Assembly (NCBI RefSeq): GCF_964656455.1
Contig: NC_135715.1
Location: forward strand, 78,277,414-78,341,413
Origin: Halichoerus grypus
Taxonomy: Eukaryota; Chordata; Mammalia; Carnivora; Phocidae
DNA length: 64,000 nt
Reading direction: 5' to 3'
Part shown: one piece after another, positions 23,603 to 36,291 of the stretch
How positions within the stretch are numbered: the first letter of the stretch is position 1
Layout of the letters: every line of letters starts with the position of its first letter
The notes under the pieces: generated by a model
The model's input: only the letters and a program-made list of their open reading frames with translations
Told to the model about the DNA's origin: nothing
Databases searched by the model: none
Program-made: the position numbers and the translations under genes

Positions 23603-26600
23603 GAGAGAAATTTTTTTTTTCCCTCAAAAGTGCTGAGCCGCTTGCTGTGTAAATAAGGCGTAGGTGCAGTGGCTTCGTCCCGCAAACCTTTAAGAGGCCA
23701 CCACGAGGGGTTGAAGTTTCTATGAGCCTCTAATGTGCAGTAGTAATTAATTTTCTTTTCTTGTACACACATTTAAAAGTCAGAGCTGCTTCTGTTTGTC
23801 CAGCCATCGTTGGAGCACGCACACGAGGAAGCTCTTACAAGCCCACGTAGAGTGCTCTTCATTCTCTTTGGGAACTACGTGCCGCGCAAAGAACGGTAGG
23901 AGGCCGGGTCTGCCGGGCTGGCTGGTGATTCACATCCATTCCGCCCGAGGCCTGTGTTTCTGACTAAGGCTTGACAAACTGGCGGCCGGATGCACTGAAA
24001 CACTGTGTTCCACTTGGTTTCCCAAAGAACTCCTGGAAGCATTTGGTTGAGGGAGCGCAGTGCAGAAGCAGCGCTGTGACAGTATGTGCGCTTCGCGGCG
24101 AGGCCTCCTGCGCTCCGGGGAGCGGCCGGAGCCTCATGGGCACCCGGGCACCTTTCCTCTCGGGGCTGCCGCTCACTGCAACCGCCCTTCACACATACCC
24201 CACTGCTCATTTCTCTCCTCCATGCTCAGGAAATCAAAGTGCTTCTGGATCAGATTCCTTTTTGAGGTGAAGAAGAGGACTACCGCCCAGTTTCAAAGCT
24301 GGCTGTGCTGTCTTCCTTTTCCTTGACAGGCTGAGGAAGTGCCCGTTGATCTGGGGGGGAAAGGGGAGTATTTGAGTCCCAGGACAGCAGTGCTCAAGTG
24401 GCCAGGGGATCTTGGCCAGAGATGGGGTCTTCAGCAAGGGATGGCCAGAGACTCTTCTCCTCCATTTTCACTTTGAACTTAAATTGGTAGTGTGTGTACT
24501 GAGGACAGAGACACAGGCCCACATAGGCCCAACAAGGCCTGAGTTCTACATTTCTAGTTTTTTAGCCAAAATTCATAATTGGAACATTAAAATGTTGCGA
24601 TATGGCTTTGCTAACATTTGAAAAATGCTTCCTTACCAGGAAGGGGTTGGGGGAAGGACCTCCGTAGGAAATTCCTTCCTTCATACATAATAACTCTTCA
24701 CTGAATTTCAATTACTCTCAGTCCTGCATCGATGCCCATAAAGTAATCGAGCTGTGCAGAGTGTGTGAACCCAGCTTTTGTCTTCCTGTGAGTTATGAGT
24801 CAGAAATCGTAGGCGCATGACTAGGTTTGCTACAGCTCTGCCCTGTAGGACCTGTGAGTGGTGGAGAAAATGCACCCGTTTGAGGGTGACCAGGTCAGGA
24901 GAGTAAAGGCAGGTGGGGCACATCCCTGGCCAGACCACGGCCTTTTCCCCAGGCTGGGGCAGAGTTGGCAGCGAGAGCCCACGCACCTGGGGCCGAGGAG
25001 CAGCACAACTGATTGCTGGTCCTCCTCATGCTGTTCGGTGGGCTTTCTGCCGTGTGTCGGCGGCAGGGCTGGCAGGGCTGGCAGGGCAGGGCTTTGGGGG
25101 CCCTGCAGCAGCTGAAGAGCTGGTCGCTGGACAGGGCTGCTGGGTAGGAGGCTCACTGAGGGGCAGAATCTGGACTAGGCGGAGGGAATGTTAGGTGGAA
25201 TGGACCTGCAGTGGAGGCTTGGCTGGTCCCAGAGGACACTCTGGAATTGGGGTGTGGAGCAGCCCAAGATTCTGCCAGGGCAGCGGGAGGGCAGTTTGGC
25301 TACATGCCCCACACGTCACCCAGTTGGCCATTTTGTTAAACTGCTTCACTGCAGGCCCTTTCATATCAGACGAGATAGGGGGAAATCCCATTTTCCAGAA
25401 TTTATTTTGGCTAGAACCAGTTTTAAGTTCTCAACAGTTTATTGATAAAATGTAAAAGGAGAAATCTCTTGGGAGAGATACCTAAGGTGGAATGCTCTTG
25501 CCTTCAGAGCATCCAGAATCTTCTACCACTGTAGTCTAGGTAAAGCTGAGGAAAAAATGCTTTTAGATCGGATGTGGGATGTGAAGGAAATCTCAAAGTC
25601 AAGATGCTTCCAAGGCTGGGAGAATGGCATGTTGTTTACTGAGTGGGAGGACTGGAAGACGGAGGTCGGGTTTGCACAGGGCGAGTCATTGCACTAGGTG
25701 GCACGGAGCAATCACCAAGGAAGTGAGTTTGAACCCTGGAGGCAGCTTGTACCAAATCTAGCATGCCTCGTACAGTGGCTTCAACCCCAGCACGGAGGGC
25801 TGTCTGGAAGAGAAGGCTGGCTTATAGACGTGGTGTCTGAGTCCCCAGTGGAGAAGCAAAACTTTGGTATGAGATGCTAAGCAATCCTAACTGAAGCTTT
25901 CTGGAGGGCTTTAGGAGAATGAGTTGTGTGTAGTATTTTCTTGGTGCATGTTGATAGGTGGCATAAAGTTAACAAAGTCTTGTTAACCCGCTGTATTGCT
26001 TGGTTTTAGACTGCTAATAATTAGTAAATGGTAAACAATAGAAGAGACACATGGTCGGACAGCTTTAAGATTTTGTCAACTTCTAAAGAGGAGGCTCTCC
26101 CAGGTATGCAAATTAGGTACTAGAGTAAAACTCGGGGAAATAGTTTGATTTTTGTGGTCAGCGTTTGTGCTTTACGTTCCCTTCAGCCCGTGGTTGGGTA
26201 CAGCCCTTGTTTGTGCTTTATCTCCATCTTCCCACCCAGCGGGAGGCAGCCTGCCCAGAGCACCTCCTGGCCGCCTCCCCGCCTCGCTTGCTGGGCAGGC
26301 AGCCCTCTCCTCCTTTGTGGATCTCCCGGCAGAGTCCCATTCAGTCATTCCGCCACTCACCCAGCTCTTTCTAGTGTCAGACACTGGAGCGGATACCTGA
26401 CTGTCCTTCCCCTTCAGCTGGGGCCACGTGCTTGCTTTAGGGCACGGCCGTCCTAGCACCCACGGAAGGGAGTCATATTTATGGGGCAGCCCTGGGTGAA
26501 CCGGAAGAGCTTGGAGGTGTCTGTTGAGACTTGGTAAAAGGAACTCATGACCGTTCTCTTTCTAATTATGGTAAGAAAAATAAAGCAAAAAGTATTAGAA

Positions 26601-26699
26601 AGACTAAATACTGAATCTGTATCAAATCTACAAATATAATCTACGTTTGTCACCAGAGACACTTAAAATACCTCTGTGAACTGTGAGAGCAGACCCTTA

Positions 26700-26880
26700 C
26701 ATGGTGCTGTTTTGAAATATGTCATCATCTCTTTTCGTCTGTGGAGCGGCCCTCTTAGCCTTATTTCACAGGGAGGGAAACAAATGCTCAAAGTAGGTAA
26801 ATAATTGGCTTAGGGTACACAGCTACGTGACGGGGCAGGTGTGAAGCCAGGCCGCCTGGCTCCATGCTCCACGTCGAGGC
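26700..26880 (+). repeat. MIR
   Basis: The phrase order is CCTTATTTCACAGGGAGGGA, GGCTTAGGGTACACAGCTAC, then CCAGGCCGCCTGGCTCCATG. This is the usual MIR consensus order. Confidence 0.55.
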
Positions 26881-28538
26881 TCTGTACTGCTCTGCCATCC
26901 TGCTGCCTGTTCTGGAGCAGGTTTTATGCTTGGATTGGCCATGCCCACTTCTAGATCAGGACTTTTAAATGATGGTGCGTGCTTGAGAAAGGAAGATGAG
27001 TGACCCAACTCCTCAGCTTGGCTCTAGGGCCCGATGCCGGGCTTTAGCTTCATCCCCTTCCATCTCCTGGCGCTGGCCTCTTGCCATCCCCCTGACTGCA
27101 CTTGTCTTTTTGCCTGTGCACGGGCTTTTCGCTCAGCCAGAGGGCACCAGCCCCCTTCCCATCCTCCCATGTCCTGACGTGGCTGTGGGCACCCTTGCCG
27201 CACTCTGCTCGTGCTGGGCATGTGGTGTGCGGCCCATGGCGGTCACTAGCGAGCGCAGGGATGTGGCTTCTGTCTGTCATCCCCCTGGCAGCTTGTCCAG
27301 GAGAGGTGCCACCCAATTGCCCATGAGCTTTTGCTCCTTGCTGCTGACTGGGAGGCTGTGGGATGAACCCTGAAGTGTTTCCAGGGCCTTTGGTAGGATC
27401 TCTTTTCCGGGTCATAGTCGTCCATTTGGTCTCTGTCACCCTCCAGCCTTCCCTAGTAGGAGGGAAATGAAGTACCTTGGAGCTGAGCCAGCTGCGCCAT
27501 GTGGTGTACCGTGTGGGGTCTGTGGAGAGCCTAGCAGACAGGAGTCTGGGCTCCTCTGGGCCCCAGGTGGCGGGACAAGTCCCTACAAGTTGGGGAGAGT
27601 GTGGGAAATGAAGCTTCAGTGACTTTCTGGGACTGGCTTAAGGTCATTATTTGTCAGTTCCCATGTTCGGTTTCATAAGAAATTTAGATAATTTATGGTA
27701 GTTTCCGTTTTTACTTTTATTTTCGTCAAAACCAAGTAGTTTCCATTGAAATTTTACAGTGAAGAAGATTGGATTCACGATTAGCTTTCGATCATATCAG
27801 CTCCTGCTCATTTTTGCTTCCACGCTGTGAGCTGTGAGCCGCCACTGTTTTGCCATGTCCACAACTCTGAGCCTCTCAGGTTCGAATTTCGGGTAGAAAG
27901 TCACCCTTCTGTCAAGTGCAAATCCCTGTGATAGGTACTTTTAGCTGTTGTTAGTTGCATCTTGGGGTGTTTTTTTTTTCTCCCAGTAATTTTCATTATG
28001 AATTTGATAAAGGGCTGATCAGTCATTAGTCCATTGGAAATTGGTAAGCAGTTTTGTGAAATGGAGATTTGAGACGAGACAGATAGACAGGGAGTGGGGT
28101 GGAAGGGGCCGTGGGACAGACAGACCCAGTTGGGGTCCGGGGGTGGTTGCTGAGGTCTGGCTGCCCTGACTGGTCTGGGCACTGGGGGCCCCTGTTCACT
28201 CAAGCGGCCGTTGCAGCTGCTCCTGGGTGGGGGCACCTCTGCCCGCCCAGGGCATGGTTCATCCCCTCATTGTTTCCCTTGAACTCCATGCAAGCCCTGT
28301 CGTGCAACAAAGGAGGGTGGGAGGGACAGGTGGCCCACCAGCCAAGGGGCTCTTAGAGCCCAGATTCCTCCCAGATCTGCCTTGGAGGGCAAGGCTTCCC
28401 ACAGAGCATTTCCATGGAAGGTATTCACGGAAAAAAAGCTATGTGGGAAGAAGTGACATGTCAGTCAGGTCCTAGTAATGGTTGGAAGAGGATCCCTTTG
28501 TTTTCACAGCTCCTGTGAATGAGGTGGTCCTTGTGTGT

Positions 28539-28553
28539 GGGGGGGGGGGGGGG
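28539..28553. repeat. Poly(G) run
   Basis: An uninterrupted G homopolymer of about 15 bases in intron 2, prone to length variation and sequencing error. Confidence 0.9.
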
Positions 28554-29565
28554 GCACGTCACTTTAACTTTGGCCTTATTAGGTCACCCCTTTTCTCCCT
28601 CAGTTTTTGCTTTGTTTTCCTTTTCTCTATTATAGGCCTTTTTAGTTTGATTCCAAAGATATTTATTACTGAAGGTACTAAGGAAATCAAAATTAGCGAG
28701 ATATTGCCCCTGTGCTTATTGGGCGCCTAGACTAGTAGGGGAGACTTTAAATGCCCTGGGACAGATCAGTAATAGGAGTACAAGGTACAGAGGAGCATAT
28801 GTGAGGGGGGGGCGGTGCAGGGGTGGCACAGGGATGGGTAAGAGGAAGAGACAGTCCAGAGGCAGACGGGACATGGGTGTGTGCTCCCGGAGAAAGGGGC
28901 ATGGGGGGCTGGTGTGTACTAGCCCGTGCAGGATACACATAAATATGCCAGCATCTGAGCACATACCATCCAGGAAAAGTGCCTAAGCTCTGGGGCAGAA
29001 TTTGGGCATTCTTGGGTACATTAGAAATACTGTGTGTAATGGCACCCTTGGCCCCACCATCACCCCTGACCAGCGCCAGGAGGGGCGTCTGACCTTCGGG
29101 GAGAGGCCCATGCCTTCTCCTACCAGGCAGCCAAGCCCAGCGCCTGGACACCTTGTGGGGATGCTGGAGGCAGCGGCTGCCGTCCTTCCTCTCTCTGCAC
29201 CTCTCCCCAGGCAGGTTCTGAGCCACTTCCCGTGGTGACACTCCAAGCTGCCGGCTTGGTGTCTGACAGCCGGAGTCGTGTGGAGCTTCAGAGAGGTCGC
29301 ACGAGCAACTGTGCAGGAAGCAGGTTGTGCTGGGGGATTGACGTCTGCTTGGGTCTGTTCACAGTCCACAGCAGATGGTGAGGCTGGATGAGAGGCAGGG
29401 TGCTTATTCCCGGTGGATTTAGAAATGATCCTGGATTTCCTTCAGCTGGAAAACCTAGCTACACGTGTGTGTATAGTAGCATCTTCCGAGGGTTAATGTG
29501 TAGAAACTACTGATTTGCCAAATGAGGGTGAGGAACAAACAAGGGCAAGACTTGACTGATCTGGA

Positions 29566-29763
29566 TTTTTTTTTTTTAAAGAATTTATTTATTTGACAGA
29601 GAAAGAGACAGCCAGAGAGGGAACACAAGCAGGGGGGAGCAGGAGAGGGAGAAGCAGGCTTCCTGCCGAGCAGGGAACCCCATGCGGGGCTCGATCCCAG
29701 GACCCTGGGATCATGACCTGAGCCGAAGGCAGACGCTTAACGACTGAGCCACCCAGGCATCCC
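29566..29763 (-). mobile_element. Can-SINE
   Basis: Poly(T), TTTAAAGAATTTATTTATTT, inverted body, ending GAGCCACCCAGGCATCCC. Short CTGGATT flanks. Confidence 0.92.
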
Positions 29764-32402
29764 AAGGCCTGGATTATTTGACGGTTTTTAATAAACAAGT
29801 TGCCTCGTTAGCATTGGTTAGGTTTTATGATTTGAAGCATCACTGTGAACACAGTCATTATTTGTGGTCTCCTGTTGATTTTTCTTGGTTAAGTTCCTAG
29901 ATTCAAAGCACAGTAAACGTATAAATCTTGAAGTCGTGGGTGCCAGTAAACAGGGAGAGTTTGAGAATGTATTTGTTTCGACTTGGTCCGCGAGTCAGCA
30001 CTTTGCTGCTGTTCGGCAGGTGCTGAAGGAGTGAGCATGCCTGGCAGTCCCCCCTGGAGGAGACAGGAGCTGGTGGTCACGTTTCAGACAGAGCAGACTG
30101 CTGTGGTTAGGGTCAGCTCCCACGGGCACATATTTTGCTCCAGGGTGATCCTGATAAGATGCGGCCTTATACCGTGTTTTTCTCTGAGCTGTTGAGAGTT
30201 CTCTGCAGACATGACCTCATCGCATAACATAGCCGTGAAGTAGGGAGCTTGAAGGATTACCTCCCGTCTGCAGGTGAGGCATCGCCGTGTTCACTTCTGC
30301 ACCTCTCTCTCAGTGGCCCCACCGGATTTGATGCACTTGCCCTTTCTGTCCGTCCAAGCTCTGCTTTCAAAACACAGCTCTGTTCTTACCGCCATTCTCT
30401 GTCTGCCTGCTAAGCTGCCTCCTGCCCCCACGCAGCCTCCTGCACCCAGCACGTCCCCACCCCCCCAGCTCGGGCCATTGGTCCCTACCCCCTGCCCTCC
30501 CCGCACTGTCTTGCCATGTCTCCTGGCATCACCAAGAATATAGGCACGGGTTGCAGCCAGTGTGCTTTGTCCTGCCATAAGGCGGGGATACGGCCAGGAA
30601 TGGAAAACTGGATTTTAGCATTATATAATCAGAGGGATATTAAGCACTGAAGTTGTTCCAGTTGCTACGTTAGGTGGGTGATACAGCCACAAGTGACGTG
30701 GAATTCAGGCCCCATCAGGTTCTCCCAGTCCCAGAGGAGGAGACAGACATATGGACGGACAGATTTGTCTCATGAAGATCATGGGTGTGTGATGCCCTGT
30801 CGCAGGGCCGGCGGCAGCACAGCAGTCAGTTCTGAGTTAGTCTGGAAAAGCGCTTGGTTGGGGAAGCCAGGGAGCTCGGTGCCTTCTCAGTGTCTGGGAC
30901 GAGTACGGATTTTCCAGAGTGGCCCCTTGGCTAGCACAGCCACTGTCTTTCTGCCCAGAACAGCCCCGAGATTCCTTCTCATCATCCTGGGGTCTTCCTG
31001 CACCCTCACCCCTGTTCTCTCCTGTCTGAGCCACAGGATTTCCGTTGCCATGCTTTCCTACCCCTTATGCCCTCGGCCCCCCTCTCGGCTCCTGCCACCA
31101 CCCCTTCTGCATTTTGTCGCTTCCTCCCCGCTTGCCTGCCCCTCTCCCCCTCACAGTGCTCAGTGTCCCCTTCCACAGAGTCCCCATTTGCTGCCTCTGC
31201 CTGTTCTGTCCTTGTCTCCAGGAGGCCGGCCTCTGCCATCCTTCCCGTTTGCCCACAGCTCTGCTGAGCCAACCAACAGGCACCTTGGCCCTTCCGGTCT
31301 GCCGTCTGCTCTGGCCTGTTTGATCTCCCCGGCCTGAGACTGCCTCCAGCTCTGCTTACCGTCTCTCTGCCCCAAACTGGTCTTCTCACTGCCCCATGTG
31401 CCCTGTTGGAAAGCCTCCAGAACCAGGCAGTGTCTGGCCCCAGCCTGTGGCTCTGTCTCTGCTGTCTCTCGTGCCCCTGCTGGCTGCCTGCCACTCCGCC
31501 CATTCTCTGCACCCCTGGCCTCTGCTCTGACTGTTCCCCCTGCCAAGAATGCCTTTTCTCTCCTGGGCTCTCCATCTACCCAAATTCTGTCCGTCCTTGG
31601 GCAGCCAGCCGTGCCTCCATCTCTTCCACCAACGGTGCCTGGTGCCCCCTCCCTCAGCAGGGGGAATCCGTCTCCTCTGACTCTCGTCCCTCATCGCTGA
31701 CCCTTGTCCACTGTGTCTCCCATGGTGGTCCCCAGCTTCTGTCTCTTGTTCATCCCAGCGGCCATTTTAGGGGGCTTGTCCTGTGCTGGGCACTGCTCCA
31801 GGGGCTCCTTTGGGACCTGGCTTCTCTTTCTCCCACTAGATCAGGAGCCCAAGTGCAAGTTCCCAGCTACCATAGCCAGCACAGGGCATTCAGCAAGCTC
31901 TTTATAAATGACTCTGGCAACCCTTCCCTCCGGCGGGGCCCGGGGTGGGCAGGCCACACCTTCTCCTTCTCCCAATTAGCCTAGGGGTCAGCTGGGGTTA
32001 AAGCTAAGGTCTCTGACTTCAACCATTCTTCACATTAAGCTGTTCTAGTTTTAGGTTTACCCACAAAGCAGAATCTATCAGTACAATCACAGAAGTCTTC
32101 TACAGAGAAGCACAACTTAAGATTCTTTCAGGTCCACCATCAGAATTCCAGTGTGTTTGTGACATACCCTAAATAGCCTACGGTCTAGTGTGTGTGAGGC
32201 TTTTGTCGTGAGGCACCTGAGGACATGGGGCCAGCTCTGCTCATTCTGAGACTCGTCTGCAGCACTTGTTGCAGGACCCCAGCAGGCACAGAGGGGCGGA
32301 TGTCACACGGTCCTGAGCAGGGCGGGAACGCAAGTGTGGCTTTGTTTTAGGATGACAGGCATTGATACCGCCCACTGAAGCATCCGTGTACTTTCCTCCC
32401 AG
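29764..32402. other. 3' end of LATS2 intron 2
   Basis: A C/T-rich tract at 30960-31720 (many CTG/CCC words, open in several frames on both strands) is followed by ordinary intron up to the exon 3 acceptor. A MIR-like fragment may lie around 30180-30290. No gene is seen. Confidence 0.4.
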
Positions 32403-32535
32403 GAGATGGCAGGCAGGGCTCTGAAGCAGACCGGCAGCCGGAGTATCGAAGCCGCTCTGGAGTACATCAGCAAGATGGGCTACCTGGACCCGAGGAACGA
32501 ACAGATTGTGCGAGTCATTAAGCAGACCTCGCCAG
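32403..32535 (+). CDS. LATS2: LATS2 coding exon 3 (end of UBA domain)
   Basis: The exon starts after a TTTCCTCCCAG acceptor with GAG ATG GCA and ends CCA G|GTGAGC, so it enters in phase 0 and leaves in phase 1. It encodes 44 full codons. They begin EMAGRALKQTGSRSIEAALE and run through YISKMGYLDPRNEQIVRVIKQ. This is the latter half of the ubiquitin-associated domain of LATS kinases. The ATG at 32406 is internal: the protein arrives from an upstream exon outside the window. Reading on past 32535 as an open frame is intron, not protein. Confidence 0.95.
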
Positions 32536-33919
32536 GTGAGCTCAGACCTGCAGCACTGTGGGTGGTCGACAAACACAACTCCATTTGCAGCAAGGGAGGT
32601 CCAGTGTGGCCCCAGTCAGCACGTTACCTCTTGGCCGTTTGCCTCACTGCTCTTACCAGTGAGGTGGGCCTGCCCTGCTCTGCATTTGGGCCCTGTGAGG
32701 GGAGGCGGCAGGTGGCAGATCACGGGACTTACCTGGGTCCTGAAATAACCTGTGGTACTTTCCAGGGGGTGGCAGTTATATACATGTTTTGTTCTATGAA
32801 GATTGAAGAATTCACTGGATATTAAAGTTAGGCAACCCAGCAGAGTGAGATCTAAAATGTTCTTTTTACTCTCTTGGGCCTGTGAGGGAGTCTTTGAAAA
32901 GGGAGGTTTATTTCATTGACTTTTTTTTTTTTTAAAGATTTTATTTATTTATTTGACAGAGAGATAGGGAGAGCAGGAACACAAGCAGGGGGAGTGGGAG
33001 AGGGAGAAGCAGGCCTCCCGAGGAGCAGGGAGCCCAACATGGGACTTGATCCCAGGACCCTGGGATCATGACTTGAGCCGAAGGCAGATGCTTAACGACT
33101 GAGCCACCCAGGCGCCCCTTTCATTGACTTTAAAACGCACATTTTCTCACACTGTTGCCGCAGAGCAGGCTGACAGGCACCTCTCCGGGCTGGAGGCCAT
33201 GGCACTGGCGCTAGGACAGCCCCTCGGTGTCCCCTGGGAAGGGCCAGAGGCACCAGCACCACATGCTCTGCCTCGCTGGCTATTGAATGTTTCTCTCTGA
33301 GGATGGAGCAGATGGGACAGTGTTTGCTACCTGAGGTCCCTGGGCATGATAAGAGACTTCAGGTATTTTAGCAAAAAGAGCTTTCCTTATTTTGTGAAAG
33401 ATCTTTGTAAAACCCACTTCACCTATTGAGTGAGAAGTTGTATCTTTGTTGTTAAGAAGACACAGGCTCTTGTTTTCTTGTTGATGGAAGATCCTTAAAT
33501 GACTGCCTGCTGGCTCTCCATGTCCAGATGCGTAGAGTCCCAGGGTCTGTCCTGGAGCACAGCTCCACAGGGAAACGCAGGCCCGTGTCTGTAAGGACTT
33601 CCTTCTATGTTTGCCTTTGACGTGTACTCGCTGATGCATCTTCTTAGCCCAGGAAAACAGTCCTTGTTTGGCTGTGCTTCTGCACTGGATGATGTCTGTA
33701 GAGGTTCTTGGCTGTGCCGGGTATCCCTGTGAGGGGCCTCGGGTGGGGCAGAGCCTTTGACCCAGAAGGTCACCCGTGTCAGAGGGCCTTCCACAGGGCC
33801 TTGGGTCATTGAAGAGCCTGTGCAGCAGTGTCAGCCCCGAGGACACCGCCAGCGAGAGGGGCCAGAGCCAACTGAGCAGGTTCCCCTCTAATGCCGCGTC
33901 CTCGTTCTTTCCTCTGCAG
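32536..33919 (+). other. LATS2 intron 3
   Basis: GT at 32536 and AG at 33918-33919. It contains one minus-strand Can-SINE; the rest has no identified element. The sequence just before exon 4 is GC-rich. Confidence 0.9.
32923..33118 (-). mobile_element. Can-SINE in LATS2 intron 3
   Basis: Poly(T), AAAGATTTTATTTATTTATT, inverted body and inverted head GAGCCACCCAGGCGCCCC. The TSD TTTCATTGACTT is at both ends. Confidence 0.92.
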
Positions 33920-35331
33920 GAAAGGGCATCGCACCAGCCCCTGTGCCACGGAGGCCAAGCTTTGAAGGAACGGGCGACCCTTTCCCCCCCTACCATCAGA
34001 TGAGTGGAGCCGCCTACGAGGGCAGCAACACGCTGGAGGAGGTGCCTCGTCAGTACATGGACTTTCTTTTCGCCGGAGGCACTCACGGCGTGCCTGGCAG
34101 CCATCAGCACCAGCCCAAAGGCTATGCTGCAAACATGGAGGCCGCAGGGTTGAACTTCCCGGTGGGCGGCCCTGGGGGCCAAGCCCTCCCACTGCAAGGC
34201 TCCCACTACAGGCCACACCTGCTGGTGCCTGGGGAGCCACTGGGCTATGGCATCCAGCGCAGCCCCTCCTTCCAAAACAAGGAGGCAGGAGCATATGCAA
34301 ACCTTGCTGCCAAGGGCCCAGCCGTGCAGCCGGGGGCCGGCCACGCGTTTCCGCCCACGGGAGCGGCGACAGGGCTGTATGTGCCCCACCCACACCACAA
34401 ACAGGCCCACCAGATGCACATGATGGGCTCCCGGGGCCAGGTGTTCACGAGCGACAGCCCCCCGCAGAGTCTGATCACACCCTCCAGAAACAGCCTCAAT
34501 GTGGACCTGTATGACCTGAGCAGCCCTCCTGTCCAGCAGTGGCAGTCCTCTACCCTGTCCCGCCGTGACTCTCTTCAGAAGCCGGGCCTGGAGGCACCAC
34601 CCCGCCAGCACGTGGCGTTCCTGCCCGAAGGCCCCGTCCCCAGCAGAACCAACTCCTTCAACAACCACCAGCAGCCAGTGGCCGTGCCCATCCGGGCAGG
34701 AGTGCCCAGCAAGACGGAGCCTTCCATGCCCTCCCCCAACACCATCACGGCTGTGACGGCCGCCCACATCCTGCACCCAGTGAAGAGCGTGAGAGTGATG
34801 CGGCCCGAGCCGCAGACGGCTGTGGGGCCCTCCCACCCGGCCTGGGTGCCAGCGCCCACCCCCGGGGTGGAGAGTCTGGACTCCAAGGACGAGCACCCTC
34901 TGCCCCTGGGGGGCGCCAGTGCGTACCCGCTGGATGTGGACTATGGCAGCCCAGACCTGAGGTGCCCGCCCCCACCGTACCCCAAGCACTTGTTGCTCCG
35001 GAGTAAGTCAGAGCAGTACGACGTGGACAGCCTGTGTGTGGGCATGGAGCAGAGCCTCCGAGGCGGCCAGGCTGCCGAGCCTGCCGAGAGGAATGACAAG
35101 AGCCACAAAAATGCCAAAGGGGAGAAAGTGGGGAAGGATAAAAAGCAGATTCAGACCTCTCCTGTTCCTGTTCGGAAAAACAGCAGAGATGAAGAGAAGA
35201 GGGAATCTCGCATCAAGAGCTACTCGCCGTATGCTTTTAAGTTCTTCATGGAGCAGCATGTGGAAAACGTCATAAAAACCTACCAGCAGAAGGTCAACCG
35301 GAGGTTGCAGCTGGAACAGGAAATGGCAAAA
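33920..35331 (+). CDS. LATS2: LATS2 coding exon 4 (linker, PPxY, MOB-binding region)
   Basis: The acceptor is CCTCTGCAG and the donor AAA|GTAATT. The exon is 1412 bases, entering in phase 1 and leaving in phase 0. It encodes the low-complexity Pro/Ser/His-rich linker, matching human LATS2 blocks such as RRPSFEGTGD, PHLLVPGEPLGYG, SDSPPQSL and TPSRNSLNVDLY. The RRDSLQKPG site (Ser codon 34570-34572) corresponds to a known LATS2 phosphorylation/14-3-3 site. The PPPPY motif (34966-34980) is the docking site for WW domains such as those of YAP/TAZ. The exon ends in the basic helix after KSYSPYAFKFFMEQHVENVI, the MOB1-binding N-terminal regulatory region. The Pro-Ala repeat of human LATS2 is reduced to PAPTP at 34849-34863. 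The exon is much more GC-rich than its introns, and the opposite strand is open by chance. Confidence 0.97.
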
Positions 35332-35782
35332 GTAATTTCTCATTATATTCTTATCATTTGGCCCTGGCTCTTTCCTAAATTGGTAGTGGGAATTACGGCA
35401 GAATTCCTTTTTTGTTTCTGCTTTATGCACCTTTATTACAAATGATTCGTCTCACAGGACGATGGTGCGGTTATAGGGCAAACACCTTGGAGAAGTGACA
35501 GATGTTTCAGGCTCCCTTGCCCCTTCTCCCTGACTCTGAGGGGAGCAGTGAGCACAGAGCAGGATGCAGCCAACAGTCAGATTACCAGATCGATTTTTAT
35601 GGTGTGTCCTTATTTGTTAACAAAATTTTTCAAGTTTTACTGACTGGTGTTTAAACATTTTGAAAGAGTAGAAACAAAGTTTGAGGTTTTATAAATTGAA
35701 ATTGTGGTATTTATAAAGAAAAATATATCTGGGAATGATCTGTTTATCCTTTAAGTTTATAATTAGCAAATAATATATACAT

Positions 35783-35981
35783 ATTTTTTAAAGATCTTAT
35801 TTATTTATTTGCAAGAGAGACAGAACAAGCACAAGCAGTGGGAGGGGCAGAAGCTAGAGGGAGAGGGACAAGCAGCCTCCCCTCCGAGCAAGAAGCCTGA
35901 TGCGGGGCTCAATCCCAGGACCCTGGGATCATGACCTGAGCTGAAGGCAGATACTTAACCAACTGAGCCACCTAGGCGCCC
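35783..35981 (-). mobile_element. Can-SINE in LATS2 intron 4
   Basis: TTTTTTAAAGATCTTATTTA, inverted body, GAGCCACCTAGGCGCCCC. AGCAAATAATAT is duplicated. Confidence 0.92.
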
Positions 35982-36071
35982 CAGCAAATAATATTTTAAA
36001 TGTACATTAGTTGATACTAATCTGCTAGAGAAGGTAATTCATGAAATGATTTAAATTAAAATGTTACAGTA

Positions 36072-36291
36072 GGGGCGCCTGGGTGGCTCAGTTGGTTAAG
36101 CGACTGCCTTCGGCTCAGGTCATGATCCTGGAGTCCTGGGATCGAGTCCCACATCGGGCTCCCTGCTCAGCAGGGAGTCTGCTTCTCCCTCTGACCCTCC
36201 CCCCTCTCATGTGCTCTCTCTCTCATTCTCTCTCTCAAATAAATAAATAAAATCTTTAAAAAAATAAAAAAATAAAAAATAAAATAAAATA
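36072..36291 (+). mobile_element. Can-SINE in LATS2 intron 4
   Basis: Head GGGGCGCCTGGGTGGCTCAG, long (TAAAA)n tail. Perfect TSD AAAATGTTACAGTA at 36058-36071 and 36292-36305. Confidence 0.94.

Larger units (their letters stand above)
23603..29565. other. Long SINE-free part of intron 2
   Basis: Six kilobases without a recognisable gene, moderately GC-rich at 23.9-24.3, 24.9-25.3, 26.2-26.5 and 27.0-27.6 kb. About 26700-26880 (GGTACACAGCTACGTGACGG, and AGGCCGCCTGGCTCC nearby) is a MIR. About 25560-25660 looks like an ancient interspersed repeat. A G-run occupies 28539-28553. The overlapping open frames on both strands reflect GC content. Confidence 0.4.

Noticed and set aside
28983..29369. 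128- and 164-codon minus-strand frames near 29 kb
   Set aside because: GC-rich intron; no family resemblance and overlapping competing frames.
30678..31984. Overlapping frames of 100-219 codons at 30.7-32.0 kb on both strands
   Set aside because: The tract is C/T-rich on one strand, so stops are scarce in many frames. There is no domain, start context or splice structure.
1..32402. LATS2 exon 2 (start codon, N-terminus)
   Set aside because: I looked for the conserved N-terminal coding exon of about 340 bases in the upstream 32 kb, and none of the open stretches resembles it. It must lie beyond the left edge.
33280..34989. 569-codon open frame on the minus strand
   Set aside because: It lies opposite LATS2 exon 4, whose GC-rich codons leave the other strand free of stops. 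The translation is low-complexity and matches no family; the plus-strand exon explains it.
35332..35445. Exon 4 frame continuing beyond 35331
   Set aside because: The canonical donor AAA|GTAATT and the in-frame exon 5 at 36721 show that this tail is intron.
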